Shown piece by piece: positions 41,851-50,770 of a DNA stretch of 64,000 bases. Origin of the DNA: Lutimaribacter saemankumensis (GTDB lineage Bacteria > Pseudomonadota > Alphaproteobacteria > Rhodobacterales > Rhodobacteraceae); contig NZ_FNEB01000001.1 of NCBI RefSeq assembly GCF_900100005.1, forward strand, positions 1-64,000, in the 5' to 3' direction. The notes under the pieces are model-generated. The model was given only the letters and a program-made list of their open reading frames with translations, made no database searches and was not told the origin of the DNA. The stretch's first letter is position 1. Every line of letters starts with the position of its first letter. The position numbers and the translations under genes are program-made.

Positions 41851-42783
41851 ATGCCGGGAAGTGACAAGGTCATCATCACATGCGCAGTCACCGGGGCCAT
41901 TCACACGCCTTCGATGACGCCTTATCTGCCGATCACGGCGGATGAGATCGCGGCAGCGGCGATCGGGGCGGCCGAGGCCGGGGCCGCGATCATTCACCTG
42001 CATGCCCGTGATCCGCTGACCGGAAAGCCCGATCAATCCCCCGAAGCCTTCGCGCCTTTCCTGCCGAGGATCAAACAGGCGACGAATGCCGTCGTGAACA
42101 TCACCACCGGTGGCTCGCCCTACATGACTGTCGCGGAACGTGCCGCACCGGCCGCGAAATACCAGCCCGAGGTCGCATCGCTGAACATGGGGTCGATGAA
42201 TTTCGGTTTCTTCCCGCTTCTTGCGAAATACAAGGAGTTCAAGCACGACTGGGAAAGGGATCACCTCGAAGGTTCGCGCGATCTCGTCTTCCGCAATTCG
42301 TTCCAGGATATCGAGTATGTTCTGGAAACCTGTTACGGCAACGGCACCCGGTTCGAGTTCGAGTGCTACGACATCTCGCATCTCTACAACCTCGCGCATT
42401 TCGCGGATCGGGGTTTGGTAAAGCCGCCATTCTTCATTCAATCGGTTTTCGGCCTGCTGGGCGGCATCGGCACGCACCCCGAAGACGTTATGCACATGAA
42501 GCGCACCGCCGACCGTCTGTTCGGCAAGGATTTCCGGTGGTCGGTGCTGGGCGCAGGCAAGGATCAGTTCCGCGTCGCCACGCAGGCTTTGTCCATGGGG
42601 GGCAATATCCGGGTCGGTCTGGAAGACAGCATATGGATCGCGCGCGGCGAACTTGCATCCTCGAACGCGCAGCAGGTCGAAAAGGCCCGCCGTCTGGTCG
42701 AAGGTCTTGGGCTGGAGGTCGCCACCCCGGACGAGGCGCGCGAAATGCTGGCGCTCAAGGGCGGGGATCAGGTCAACTTCTGA
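41851..42783 (+). CDS. beta-keto acid cleavage enzyme (BKACE, DUF849)
   Basis: The 310-residue TIM-barrel protein has the family marks IITCAVTGAIHTPSMTPYLP, the zinc-binding HLHARDP, VNITTGGSPYM, SLNMGSMNFG and GLEDSIWIARG. BKACE enzymes condense a beta-keto acid with acetyl-CoA and release acetoacetate plus a new acyl-CoA. Which keto acid is used cannot be read. The preceding transglutaminase-like gene may be co-transcribed but has no obvious link. Confidence 0.9.
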   Translation: MPGSDKVIITCAVTGAIHTPSMTPYLPITADEIAAAAIGAAEAGAAIIHLHARDPLTGKPDQSPEAFAPFLPRIKQATNAVVNITTGGSPYMTVAERAAPAAKYQPEVASLNMGSMNFGFFPLLAKYKEFKHDWERDHLEGSRDLVFRNSFQDIEYVLETCYGNGTRFEFECYDISHLYNLAHFADRGLVKPPFFIQSVFGLLGGIGTHPEDVMHMKRTADRLFGKDFRWSVLGAGKDQFRVATQALSMGGNIRVGLEDSIWIARGELASSNAQQVEKARRLVEGLGLEVATPDEAREMLALKGGDQVNF

Positions 42784-42868
42784 AGACGGCCGAAAACCGT
42801 CGACCCATTCCGGGTTTCGCAGGCAAGGTTGCTGAACCGGGCATAATTGAACGCGCAGATTTGCGGCT

Positions 42869-43951
42869 TCACGGCCGTTTCAGCCGCCCGGTTTCGATAT
42901 CCGCGCGCTCGGCAAGGCTTTCGATGCTGTCGTGGAGCAATTGAATCGTGTAGCCCGGATTGTGCACCCAAGCGCCGCCATCCTTGGCAACCACCTGGTA
43001 GTTATAGGCCGCCATCAGCAGCCGGGGCGTCCAGGTCACGTATCGGTTTGGAAAACCCGCTTCCTCCGCCGCGATCTGTCCGTCACCATCGCTGTCATTG
43101 AAGAAATACGGATAGCTGACGGCGGAGTATCCGATAGGTTGCCCGACAATCTCATGCGCATAGACAGCGATGGCTTTACCCAAAAGGGCGTGCAAGCCTT
43201 GAATTTCGCTCCGAATGCCTGAACTGGTCGATCCGTCCCCATCGAAATCGGCGTGGCGCGTGCGGATCTGCCGGATATCGGATGTTCCCTGGTGGCAGGC
43301 CATGCAGCTCTCGGTTTCCACCCGGGTCGTGTGCGGATCGTGGCAAGCAACGCATGTTCCCGCGCTCGGGACATGAGAGAAACGCCCGGCGTAATTGCGG
43401 CCCGGATATTGAAACCCGCCACGTGCTTCGGCGCCATGCATAACCGCCGCCGCGATACCGTAATGGACATTGATAAACCCGAGATCGGGGTTCACCGTGT
43501 CCATTTCGGTGCCATTCGTGGCCGAACGCACTGCATCTGTCGACGCGCGCCCCTGGTGGCAGACGGTGCAGGTGGCCGAACTGCCAAGCCCACCGATGGT
43601 AACCCCGGACGGAAACGGCACGGCATCGAGCACGGTTGCCTCGGACACGTGGCACGAGGCACAGCCAATAACGGTGTTGATGGTACCTGGATGCTCGACG
43701 GAAAGGGGGGCGGTCCCGTCGGCGCCCAGCCAATCCAGCATCCCCGTTTCAGAGTGGCAGGCCGCGCATGCCTCGGGAACTTTCCCTTCGGTGTTCCAAT
43801 GCGTGAACGAAGGCGACTGGTAATCGCCATGCGGCCCGGAAAGCCAGGCTTCGGTTACAGCGGACAGGTTGAATTCTTCTGCAGACACGGGCGATGCGAC
43901 GACCAACAGCGCGGCTGACATCAGATGAAAGAGGGTAGCGGCTGACCTCAT
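42869..43951 (-). CDS. pentahaem cytochrome c with EF-hand-like loops
   Basis: A 360-residue periplasmic protein with a signal peptide (ending VASPVSA) and five CxxCH haem sites: CAACH, CASCH, CTVCH, CVACH and CMACH, within about residues 60-225. The C-terminal part has DFDGDGSTSSG and a canonical calcium loop DSDGDGQIAAEE, so calcium may stabilise or gate it. It is divergent from a ferric-reductase-like membrane oxidoreductase, a plausible electron partner. The terminal acceptor or donor is unknown. Confidence 0.85.
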   Translation of the reverse strand: MRSAATLFHLMSAALLVVASPVSAEEFNLSAVTEAWLSGPHGDYQSPSFTHWNTEGKVPEACAACHSETGMLDWLGADGTAPLSVEHPGTINTVIGCASCHVSEATVLDAVPFPSGVTIGGLGSSATCTVCHQGRASTDAVRSATNGTEMDTVNPDLGFINVHYGIAAAVMHGAEARGGFQYPGRNYAGRFSHVPSAGTCVACHDPHTTRVETESCMACHQGTSDIRQIRTRHADFDGDGSTSSGIRSEIQGLHALLGKAIAVYAHEIVGQPIGYSAVSYPYFFNDSDGDGQIAAEEAGFPNRYVTWTPRLLMAAYNYQVVAKDGGAWVHNPGYTIQLLHDSIESLAERADIETGRLKRP

Positions 43952-44076
43952 GGCGGTCTCTCCTGTCCGTGATCCCCGAAATTATCCCGCAGATTCGATT
44001 GAAATCCTTAATCGAGATCAAGGACGCCCGGCGCGGCACGAGGCTGACTCGCATGGGCAAGCGAAGGAGTGGCCAC

Positions 44077-45549
44077 ATGCCAGATATCGGGACCGATCAG
44101 GGAGCACGGGGTGCAAGGCCGTCGCCACATCTGCCCCCGGTCGCCGTTGCGGGCCTCTATCTTGCCGTTTGCCTTGCGCCGCTGGTGCTGGCCTATTTGC
44201 AAAGCGTTGCTCCGATGGTTGCCTGGGGCATGGCTGCCGCGGGGCTTGGTCTTGTCGGGCTTGCTGCGATGACGGCGCAGTTCGTGACGTCCGGGCGATT
44301 CCAGATCATATCCGGTGGGTTGGGGATCGATCGCGTCATGGCCTTCCACAAGACGGCCGCATGGTGGGTCTTTCTGGTCGCGCTGATCCATCCGGTGATC
44401 TACATCGTGCCCACCTATATTGCCGATCCCGCGTTGGCGATCGAACGGCTTTGGGCCTATTACACGTTGCCGCATTATCGTAGCGGTGTGATCGCGCTGT
44501 TTGCGCTGGGTCTTCTCGTGTCCGTCGCGGCGCTCCACAGGCACCTGCCACTGCCCTACGAACTTTGGCGCGCGACGCATATCGTGCTGGCACTCGTTGC
44601 GACCGGTGCGGGGCTGCATCACGCCTTGACGGTCGGCCGTTTCAGTGCGTCGGCCTCCCTGTCCGGTTTCTGGTGGGTGATGGGGGCGTTGGTCGCCGGT
44701 GTGGTTCTTATCCTTTACGGGTGGCGCTGGGCGCGGCTGCATACGCGTCAGTGGCGCCTTGCCTCGGTCACGAAGGTTGCCGACCGGTTGTGGGAACTTG
44801 ATATCCAACCGGTGCCGGGCACCCGGCCACTTGTCTACCGGGCCGGCCAGTTTGTCTGGCTGACAGAAGGTACAAGGCGCTTTCCGTTGTTCGACCATCC
44901 GTTTTCCATCGCCGACAGCCCCGCGCGCCAGGGTCTGAGCCTGATCGTCAAGGAGGCCGGCGATTTCACGAACCGCATCGGGACGCTTGCGAAAGGAACT
45001 CCCATCGGAATCGACGGCCCATATGGCAATTTCACTTTGAAAGGGCGCGGAGGGGATGCCGTGCTGCTGATTGCCGGGGGCGTCGGGATTGCGCCGGTCA
45101 TGGGGATTCTGCGTGACCTCGTGGCGCGGGGGCACAGCCGACCCGTCCGGTTGGCCTATGCAGCCGGGATGCCCCGGAACTTTGCCTGTCTTGACGAAAT
45201 CGGCGCAGCCGCATCGAAACTCGACCTTACGACCCTGCTGTTGAGCGAGACCGATGCAACTGACTGGACGAGTGAAATCGGGCTGCTCGACCGGGCCAGG
45301 CTTTCTGACCTGCTGCGCGGGCTTAACCCGAAGCAAACGGTCGCGATGATCTGCGGCCCGGGGCCGATGGTGACGGCCGTTGCGGACGATCTGATCGACC
45401 TCGGGTTGCCTGCCGACCGGATAATGTACGAACGTTTCGACTATTCCGAAGGCGCGTCGCGCCTCGACAGGCGCATGCGCCGGCGCTTTCTCGGTCTTGC
45501 CGCCGGCCTCGGTCTGGGTGTCGCGGCCTTCGTTGCGGTGCAGGCTTGA
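44077..45549 (+). CDS. ferric-reductase-like transmembrane FAD/NAD(P) oxidoreductase
   Basis: A 490-residue protein: six to seven N-terminal helices with spaced haem-ligand histidines (HKTAAWWVFLVALIHPV and HIVLALVATGAGLHHAL), then an FAD domain (FDHPFSIADSP, GIDGPYGNF) and an NAD(P) domain (IAGGVGIAPVMGIL, MICGPGPMV), with a final hydrophobic segment. It moves electrons from cytoplasmic NAD(P)H across the membrane. The divergent pentahaem cytochrome could be its periplasmic partner. ATG 44077 follows GAAGGAGT; earlier in-frame starts are less well placed. Confidence 0.85.
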   Translation: MPDIGTDQGARGARPSPHLPPVAVAGLYLAVCLAPLVLAYLQSVAPMVAWGMAAAGLGLVGLAAMTAQFVTSGRFQIISGGLGIDRVMAFHKTAAWWVFLVALIHPVIYIVPTYIADPALAIERLWAYYTLPHYRSGVIALFALGLLVSVAALHRHLPLPYELWRATHIVLALVATGAGLHHALTVGRFSASASLSGFWWVMGALVAGVVLILYGWRWARLHTRQWRLASVTKVADRLWELDIQPVPGTRPLVYRAGQFVWLTEGTRRFPLFDHPFSIADSPARQGLSLIVKEAGDFTNRIGTLAKGTPIGIDGPYGNFTLKGRGGDAVLLIAGGVGIAPVMGILRDLVARGHSRPVRLAYAAGMPRNFACLDEIGAAASKLDLTTLLLSETDATDWTSEIGLLDRARLSDLLRGLNPKQTVAMICGPGPMVTAVADDLIDLGLPADRIMYERFDYSEGASRLDRRMRRRFLGLAAGLGLGVAAFVAVQA

Positions 45550-45767
45550 AACCGCTGTCCGGGTGAATCACTGCCGACCGAACGTCGCAAGGAAGAGCAC
45601 CTGCAGGGCACTTGATGCAAATCAAGGCAAATGGACCTGTTCCGTCTAGCATTGCGTGGTCCTGAACGCTGCTGCCGGTCCGGTCGCAGGAATGCCCGGC
45701 ACCAGGCCCGGGAACGCGGCACAAGCCATGCGGATCGGTTACTTCGCGAGGCAAGGGGGAGGTGGAA

Positions 45768-46577
45768 ATGAAACGCATCCTTTCACTCCTGTTCATCGCA
45801 TCCTTGTCGATGAGCCAACCGGCGCGGGCAGATCTCAGACTGGCAAGCGCCGGCATCTGGGAGCCGGGACAAGACCGCAATATCGTTGCCGCCGGCGCGT
45901 GGGAGATCGAGATACCCGCCGCGTTGCATTCCGACGTGTTCACGGGGGCAGGGGTTTATCATGCGACCGTTGTCGACCCGCTGCACACGGTCGTGTTCGC
46001 CGTGGCGCGCAGTTTCGCGCTGAATTGGCGGCCGGACGGTGACGTGCGGCCCGAGCCCACACCCGACGAAAAGCGTATGGAGTTGGCGCAATTGACCGAG
46101 CTTGGGATTGCCTATCAGTCCCAGAGCCTTTTGCGCGGCAATTCAGACCGCATTTCGGGCGTTTCGATCCGGCGGCTTTCACCTGCCGAGTTGCCGGTCG
46201 CCAGCTTTTGCGGGGGGCACGCCTGGACGGCCACCGATACCGGTGTCGAAGGTCAGGACGGGAGACCCTTTACCCTGCGCGGACGCACGGTTTTCTGCTT
46301 CGATTATGTCGATAGCGGGCAGGCACCGATTGATTTCGTCGAGGTGCATTTAAGCGAACGGTATTGCGGCAGTGCCGGCCACGTTCCGCTGGTCGGATTC
46401 GACCCCATGGCGACCGCGATCTTCCGGTCCATGCGTTATACCCGCGGGCCCGCACATCGACCGCCGCAAGAGCAGCCAGGCGCATCCCGCATCGGACACG
46501 GCGTCGGGCTGATCGGGCAAGGGTTCGTGCCGCCATGGAACGCAACTCCCGATCCCGTGGACTATTGCAGAGGGTAG
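45768..46577 (+). CDS. exported protein of unknown function
   Basis: A 269-residue protein with a Sec signal peptide (MKRILSLLFIASLSMSQPARA) and four to five cysteines in the mature part, suggesting disulfides. No known domain is recognised. GGGGGAGGTGGA precedes ATG 45768. It lies 218 bases after the ferric-reductase-like gene and may share its theme of envelope redox work, but nothing in the sequence shows that. Confidence 0.6.
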   Translation: MKRILSLLFIASLSMSQPARADLRLASAGIWEPGQDRNIVAAGAWEIEIPAALHSDVFTGAGVYHATVVDPLHTVVFAVARSFALNWRPDGDVRPEPTPDEKRMELAQLTELGIAYQSQSLLRGNSDRISGVSIRRLSPAELPVASFCGGHAWTATDTGVEGQDGRPFTLRGRTVFCFDYVDSGQAPIDFVEVHLSERYCGSAGHVPLVGFDPMATAIFRSMRYTRGPAHRPPQEQPGASRIGHGVGLIGQGFVPPWNATPDPVDYCRG

Positions 46578-46817
46578 GGACCGACGGTCCAGGCCCGGAC
46601 ATCCACGCCTTGCGCAGGCCCGGCGATGCCGAACTCAAAGGCGGCAACGCAGCTTTCGCTGTCTTGTCCGGCGCGAACGATAGTGCATGATACGCCTGTG
46701 ACCGATTGGCCGGGGCGCTTCGCGTCCGGGCACCGCCCCGACACGAAGCAGCCCGTTCCCGAGCCACGTTGCAGGTGGTTTTATGGACAGGCGCTTTCGG
46801 TCCGGCATGAGAACGGG

Positions 46818-47480
46818 ATGCGAAAAATGATCCTTTTGACAGGATTTCAAAGTTACGCCGGGCGCAGCGCGAACCCCTCGGAAGAGGTCGCGCGGATACT
46901 GAACGGCACGCGCGTCGGCGAAATGGACGTTCACGGGGTCGGCCTTCCGGTGGATTTTCACGAGATGCGCCAAAGCTTGCCTGCGCTGATCGACGAGCTG
47001 AAACCCCGGATCGTGGTTTCGATGGGGCTTTGGCCGGGCGAGCCGATGATCCGCCTGGAACGGGTCGCGGCAAACTGGTCCTGGTTCGAGCTTCCCGACA
47101 ATGCCGGACACCGGCAGAATGGCAAGGTGATCCAAGACGGCCCCGACGGATATCTGACGACCTTGCCGTGCGATGAGATGCAGGCCGCTATTCGCGGGGC
47201 AGGGCTGCCATGCAGGCAATCCGGCAGCGCGGGAACCTATCTTTGCAACGCGACGGCCTATGTTGCGCTCGATCATTGTTCGAAACACCATCCCGCAACG
47301 ATCGCGGGGTTCGTGCATCTGCCATACCTTCCTGCACAGGTGGCCGAATTGCTGGACCAGGTTGCCGCGGAATCGGTACTCGAGCTGCATCAGCGCGCCG
47401 ATCTGGCGTCGATGGCGCTGGACGACATGGTGCGCGCGATGCGCATCGCGCTGGAAGTCGCGCAGGCGCATTCCGCCTGA
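46818..47480 (+). CDS. pyroglutamyl-peptidase I-like (C15 cysteine peptidase)
   Basis: The 220-residue protein matches the C15 family: ILLTGFQSYAGRSANPSEEV at the start, Glu in GLWPGEPMIRLERVAANW, catalytic Cys in GTYLCNATAYVAL and His in GFVHLPYLP. It would remove N-terminal pyroglutamate from peptides in the cytoplasm. ATG 46818 is chosen because similarity starts there. Confidence 0.88.
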   Translation: MRKMILLTGFQSYAGRSANPSEEVARILNGTRVGEMDVHGVGLPVDFHEMRQSLPALIDELKPRIVVSMGLWPGEPMIRLERVAANWSWFELPDNAGHRQNGKVIQDGPDGYLTTLPCDEMQAAIRGAGLPCRQSGSAGTYLCNATAYVALDHCSKHHPATIAGFVHLPYLPAQVAELLDQVAAESVLELHQRADLASMALDDMVRAMRIALEVAQAHSA

Positions 47481-47642
47481 AGGCGCGGGCTGTCGCGCAT
47501 GCCTCAGCGCGTCGTCCTTTCGACCTGGCGGCGCGTTGGCACACGCGGGTTCGGCGCACAATATTTTGGCATCTCTGGCGTAAATGACCCGTTTTCGCGG
47601 GCATTATCGTTGGTGCACATGCGAATTTACCGATCAAGTCCG

Positions 47643-47672
47643 TTGACAGATTTTCGAGTCGGCGCTTACGCT
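47643..47672 (+). promoter_or_regulatory. candidate promoter of the flotillin-like gene
   Basis: TTGACA (47643-47648) is a perfect -35 hexamer. With 18 bases spacing the -10 would be TACGCT (47667-47672), a poor match typical of GC-rich alphaproteobacteria. It lies 101 bases before the ATG in an otherwise gene-free 292-base gap. Confidence 0.35.
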
Positions 47673-47772
47673 GGGTAAAGATAAAAACTTGGCGGCCCCC
47701 TGGTGGTGACCGGACCAAGAAAAGGAAGTGCAGATCAATGCGTTTCTTTTCTAGAACAGGGGAGTCGGTGAG

Positions 47773-49410
47773 ATGACGGTGTTTATTACTGTGATCGTTC
47801 TGCTGGTCGTCGCGGTTCTGATCATACTTTTCCTGAATCGCTATTACCGGAAAGCCACGCGTGAAATCAGCCTGGTTAGGACCGGTGCGGGCGGCCAGCG
47901 CGTCGTTCTTGACGGTGGCTGCATTGCATTGCCCTTCCTGCACAAGGTGTCCGAGGTCAACATGCGCACCACCAAGCTCGAGATCGAGCGGTTGGGGCCG
48001 AAATCCATCATCACCAAGGATCGTCTGCGCGTGGATGTCGGCGCAGAATTCTACGTGCGGGTCCGCGCGACGAACGAAGGCGTGGCCACGGCTGCACAGG
48101 CGCTGGCAGGCAAATCGTTCCGCTCGGCCGACCTGGCCGAAACACTCGAAGGCAAGCTGGTCGATGCCATGCTTTCCGTCGCCGCGCGCTATACGATGGA
48201 CGAATTGCAGGACAACAGGGCCGGTTACGCCCGCGAGGTTTCGGAAATCCTGACCGAGAACCTCGCTCAGAACGGTCTCTTGCTTGAATCTGTCTCGCTC
48301 ACGCGGATCGACCAGACCCCGTTCCATGCGCTTGATGAAAACAACGCCTTCAACGCGCTGGGGATGCGGCGCCTGGCCGAAATCATCGCAGTGAACAAGA
48401 AGGAACGCGCCGTGATCGAGGCTGATGCGGACGTTGCCGTGCGCCAAAGCCAGCTGGACGCCACCAAGCGCAAGTTGACCATCTCGCGCGAGGAAGAAGA
48501 GGCGATGATAACCCAGCAGCGCGAGATCGAGATCGCGCGATCACGGTCGATGGCGGAAACCGCCGAAGAGCAGGCCGCGTCCGAAAAGCGGCGCGAGGCG
48601 GCACGGATCGCCCGCGAACGAGAAGTGCGCCTGACCGAGATCGAGAAAGAGCGCGAACTGCGCGAGCAAAGTCTTGCCGCCGAGCTTGCCACCGCGTTGG
48701 CCAAGACCGAAAACGCCGTGCGGCTGGCCGCCAAGCGTGTGGAAGAGGCCCATGCCGAGGCCGAAGCCATCGCAGCAACCGCAGCTGGCGCAGAAGCCGA
48801 GGAAAAGGTCCGCACGATCCGCGAACAGGCCAAGGCCGACCGCGAAAAGGCGCTTGCCCTGATCCGTGCGGCCGAGCAGGCCGAGGTCGACGACACCCGC
48901 GTCCGCTCCGAGGTGGAATCGATGCTCGCTATGGCCGAGGCCGAGGCAAAGGCCATGCTGGAACGCGCCGAGGCCCAGAAGGCCCGCCTGATGGCCGAGG
49001 CCAAGGGCCGCGCCGCCGTCATCGAGGCCGAGAACGCGCAAAGTGCGGAACTCATGGCGATGAAGCTCGACGAGGCACGTATCAAGACCCTGCCAGAGGT
49101 CGTCGAACGCATGCTCAAGCCCGCGGAAAAGATCGAAAGCATCCGCATCAACCACATCACGGGCATGGGCCGTGGCGGCGGGTCCGGCGGCGATGGCGCC
49201 GATGGCGGGGACGGGGGCACGGTGAACCAGCTGGTCGATGGCGTTCTGTCCATGGCACTGCAACTGCCCGCGGTTCAGCGGCTGGGCGAAGAGGTCGGGA
49301 TGAATATCGGCAACGGTGTTCGCGGCGTGACCTCTCAGCTTGACCAGCGCAGCAGCGGGACGACGAAATCAGAAGAAACAGGCGGCAAAACGTCTGAAAC
49401 CAAGGACTGA
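47773..49410 (+). CDS. flotillin-like SPFH-domain membrane protein
   Basis: The 545-residue protein has one N-terminal membrane helix (FITVIVLLVVAVLIILFL), an SPFH domain (about 30-200) and a long coiled coil rich in Glu, Ala and Arg (about 215-440). A Gly/Asp-rich turn (about 460-480) and a C-terminal helix follow. This is the flotillin layout; such proteins organise membrane microdomains and may scaffold transporters. The amide importer operon begins 60 bases downstream on the same strand, but the functional link is inference. Confidence 0.85.
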   Translation: MTVFITVIVLLVVAVLIILFLNRYYRKATREISLVRTGAGGQRVVLDGGCIALPFLHKVSEVNMRTTKLEIERLGPKSIITKDRLRVDVGAEFYVRVRATNEGVATAAQALAGKSFRSADLAETLEGKLVDAMLSVAARYTMDELQDNRAGYAREVSEILTENLAQNGLLLESVSLTRIDQTPFHALDENNAFNALGMRRLAEIIAVNKKERAVIEADADVAVRQSQLDATKRKLTISREEEEAMITQQREIEIARSRSMAETAEEQAASEKRREAARIAREREVRLTEIEKERELREQSLAAELATALAKTENAVRLAAKRVEEAHAEAEAIAATAAGAEAEEKVRTIREQAKADREKALALIRAAEQAEVDDTRVRSEVESMLAMAEAEAKAMLERAEAQKARLMAEAKGRAAVIEAENAQSAELMAMKLDEARIKTLPEVVERMLKPAEKIESIRINHITGMGRGGGSGGDGADGGDGGTVNQLVDGVLSMALQLPAVQRLGEEVGMNIGNGVRGVTSQLDQRSSGTTKSEETGGKTSETKD

Positions 49411-49441
49411 TGCGGCCGAAAGGCAAAATGCCAACCGCATC
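49409..49441 (+). terminator. two-part stem after the flotillin-like gene
   Basis: GATGCGG (49409-49415) pairs with CCGCATC (49435-49441), and an inner GGCA/TGCC pair lies between. The structure overlaps the stop of the flotillin-like gene and ends before the receptor gene's ribosome site. It may attenuate read-through into the importer operon; no U-tract. Confidence 0.4.
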
Positions 49442-49469
49442 CGTCACCATTCCAACAGGAGAGACTGTC

Positions 49470-50717
49470 ATGACTTTTTCGCGTAGGAGCTTTCTTGCCG
49501 GATCCTCGGCGCTGGCCCTGTCATCCGCGCCGATCATCGGCCGGGCACAGGGAAGCGACAAGATCATCTTTGCCTCGATCCTCGACCTTTCGGGGGGGCT
49601 GGATATCTACGGCGCACCGATGGCCGAAACCACCAAGATGGCCATCGACGACATCAACGCCGCCGGGGGGCTGCTCGGGCGCGAGGTAGAGCTGAAACTC
49701 TACGACGCCCAGTCGACTATCCAGTTCTACACGCAATATGCCACGCAGGCCGCGGCGGGCGACCGCGCGCATACCGTGCATGCCGGCATCACCTCGGCCA
49801 GCCGCGAGGCAATCCGCCCGACGCTGTCGCGGTTCCAGACGCTGTATTTCTACAACGTCCAGTACGAAGGCGGCGTGTGCGACTTCAACAACTTCTGCAC
49901 CGGTTCGACGCCGGCACAGACGGTGGCAAAGGTCGTGCCCTACGCAATGAACAAGTGGGGAAAGAAGGTCTATATCGTGGCGGCCGACTATAACTACGGT
50001 CAGATCACGGCGCAGTGGATGCAGCGTTTCGTCAAGGAAAACGGCGGCGAGACACTGGATGTCGAGTTTTTCCCGCTGGACGTCACGAACTTTGGCCCGA
50101 CGATCAACAAGATCCAGACCGCCAAGCCGGATTTCGTGATTTCGGCGCTTGTCGGCGGCGCGCATGTGTCGTTCTACCGCCAGTATGCGGCGGCGGGCAT
50201 GAACAAGGAAATCCCGATCGCCTCGACCACCTTCGGCGTCGGCAACGAGCAAACGCTGATCTCGGCCGAAGAAGGCGATGGCATCCTTGCCTCGTACGGG
50301 TATTTCGAAGGGGCGGACAACGCCACCAATACCGAATTCCTCTCCCGTCTCGAGGCGCGTCTTGGTGCCGACCGTCCGGTCATGAACGAACTGGCGGTGC
50401 GGTCCTACGAAGGCGCGATGCTGTGGGCCGAAGCGGTCAAGATGGCCGGCACCCCCGATCGCGGCCCGGTGATCGAGGCGCTGCGTTCCGGCCTGACCTA
50501 CAACGGTCCGTCCGGCGCGGTGACGATCGATCCCAAGACGAACCACTGCAACATGAACGTCTATATCGGCGAGCTGAAGGACCAGAAATGGAACATCGTC
50601 GAATCCTACGCGGATCAGCCGCCGGCGGATACGCAGCTGGTCTGTGACCTGGTGGCCAACCCCAACCAGTCGACCTTCATGTTCGAAAACGGTCTCGCCG
50701 CGGCCGGGATCGAGTAA
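49470..50717 (+). CDS. urea/amide-type ABC transporter binding protein (UrtA/FmdD-like)
   Basis: The 415-residue receptor has a twin-arginine-type leader (FSRRSFLAGSSALALSS) and a type-1 periplasmic fold of the urea/short-chain-amide branch: ASILDLSGGLDIYGAPMAETT, GITSASREAIRPTLSRFQTLYFYN, QYEGGVCDFNNFCTGSTPAQT and VAADYNYGQITAQWMQ. Urea and amide receptors share these blocks. The amidase fused to the operon's last ATPase points to an amide rather than urea. ACAGGAGAG precedes ATG 49470. Confidence 0.88.
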   Translation: MTFSRRSFLAGSSALALSSAPIIGRAQGSDKIIFASILDLSGGLDIYGAPMAETTKMAIDDINAAGGLLGREVELKLYDAQSTIQFYTQYATQAAAGDRAHTVHAGITSASREAIRPTLSRFQTLYFYNVQYEGGVCDFNNFCTGSTPAQTVAKVVPYAMNKWGKKVYIVAADYNYGQITAQWMQRFVKENGGETLDVEFFPLDVTNFGPTINKIQTAKPDFVISALVGGAHVSFYRQYAAAGMNKEIPIASTTFGVGNEQTLISAEEGDGILASYGYFEGADNATNTEFLSRLEARLGADRPVMNELAVRSYEGAMLWAEAVKMAGTPDRGPVIEALRSGLTYNGPSGAVTIDPKTNHCNMNVYIGELKDQKWNIVESYADQPPADTQLVCDLVANPNQSTFMFENGLAAAGIE

Positions 50718-50726
50718 CGCCCTTGC

Positions 50727-50750
50727 GGGTCCGGCCTTCGGGCCGGACCC
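50727..50750 (+). terminator. 10-bp UUCG hairpin after the receptor gene
   Basis: GGGTCCGGCC and GGCCGGACCC pair perfectly around a TTCG loop closed by C-G, the extra-stable cUUCGg tetraloop. It lies nine bases after the receptor stop and before the GTG start of the permease gene. As with the sugar receptor hairpin, it likely protects or limits the transcript to favour receptor synthesis. Confidence 0.65.
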
Positions 50751-50770
50751 ATCTGACTTGGAGCCTGCGC

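Noticed and set aside
41049-42783. Link between the transglutaminase-like protein and the ATP-grasp gene at 1646 as one amidoligase system
   Set aside because: They are 38 kb apart, the ATP-grasp protein is not of the circularly permuted type, and no alpha-E protein is present.
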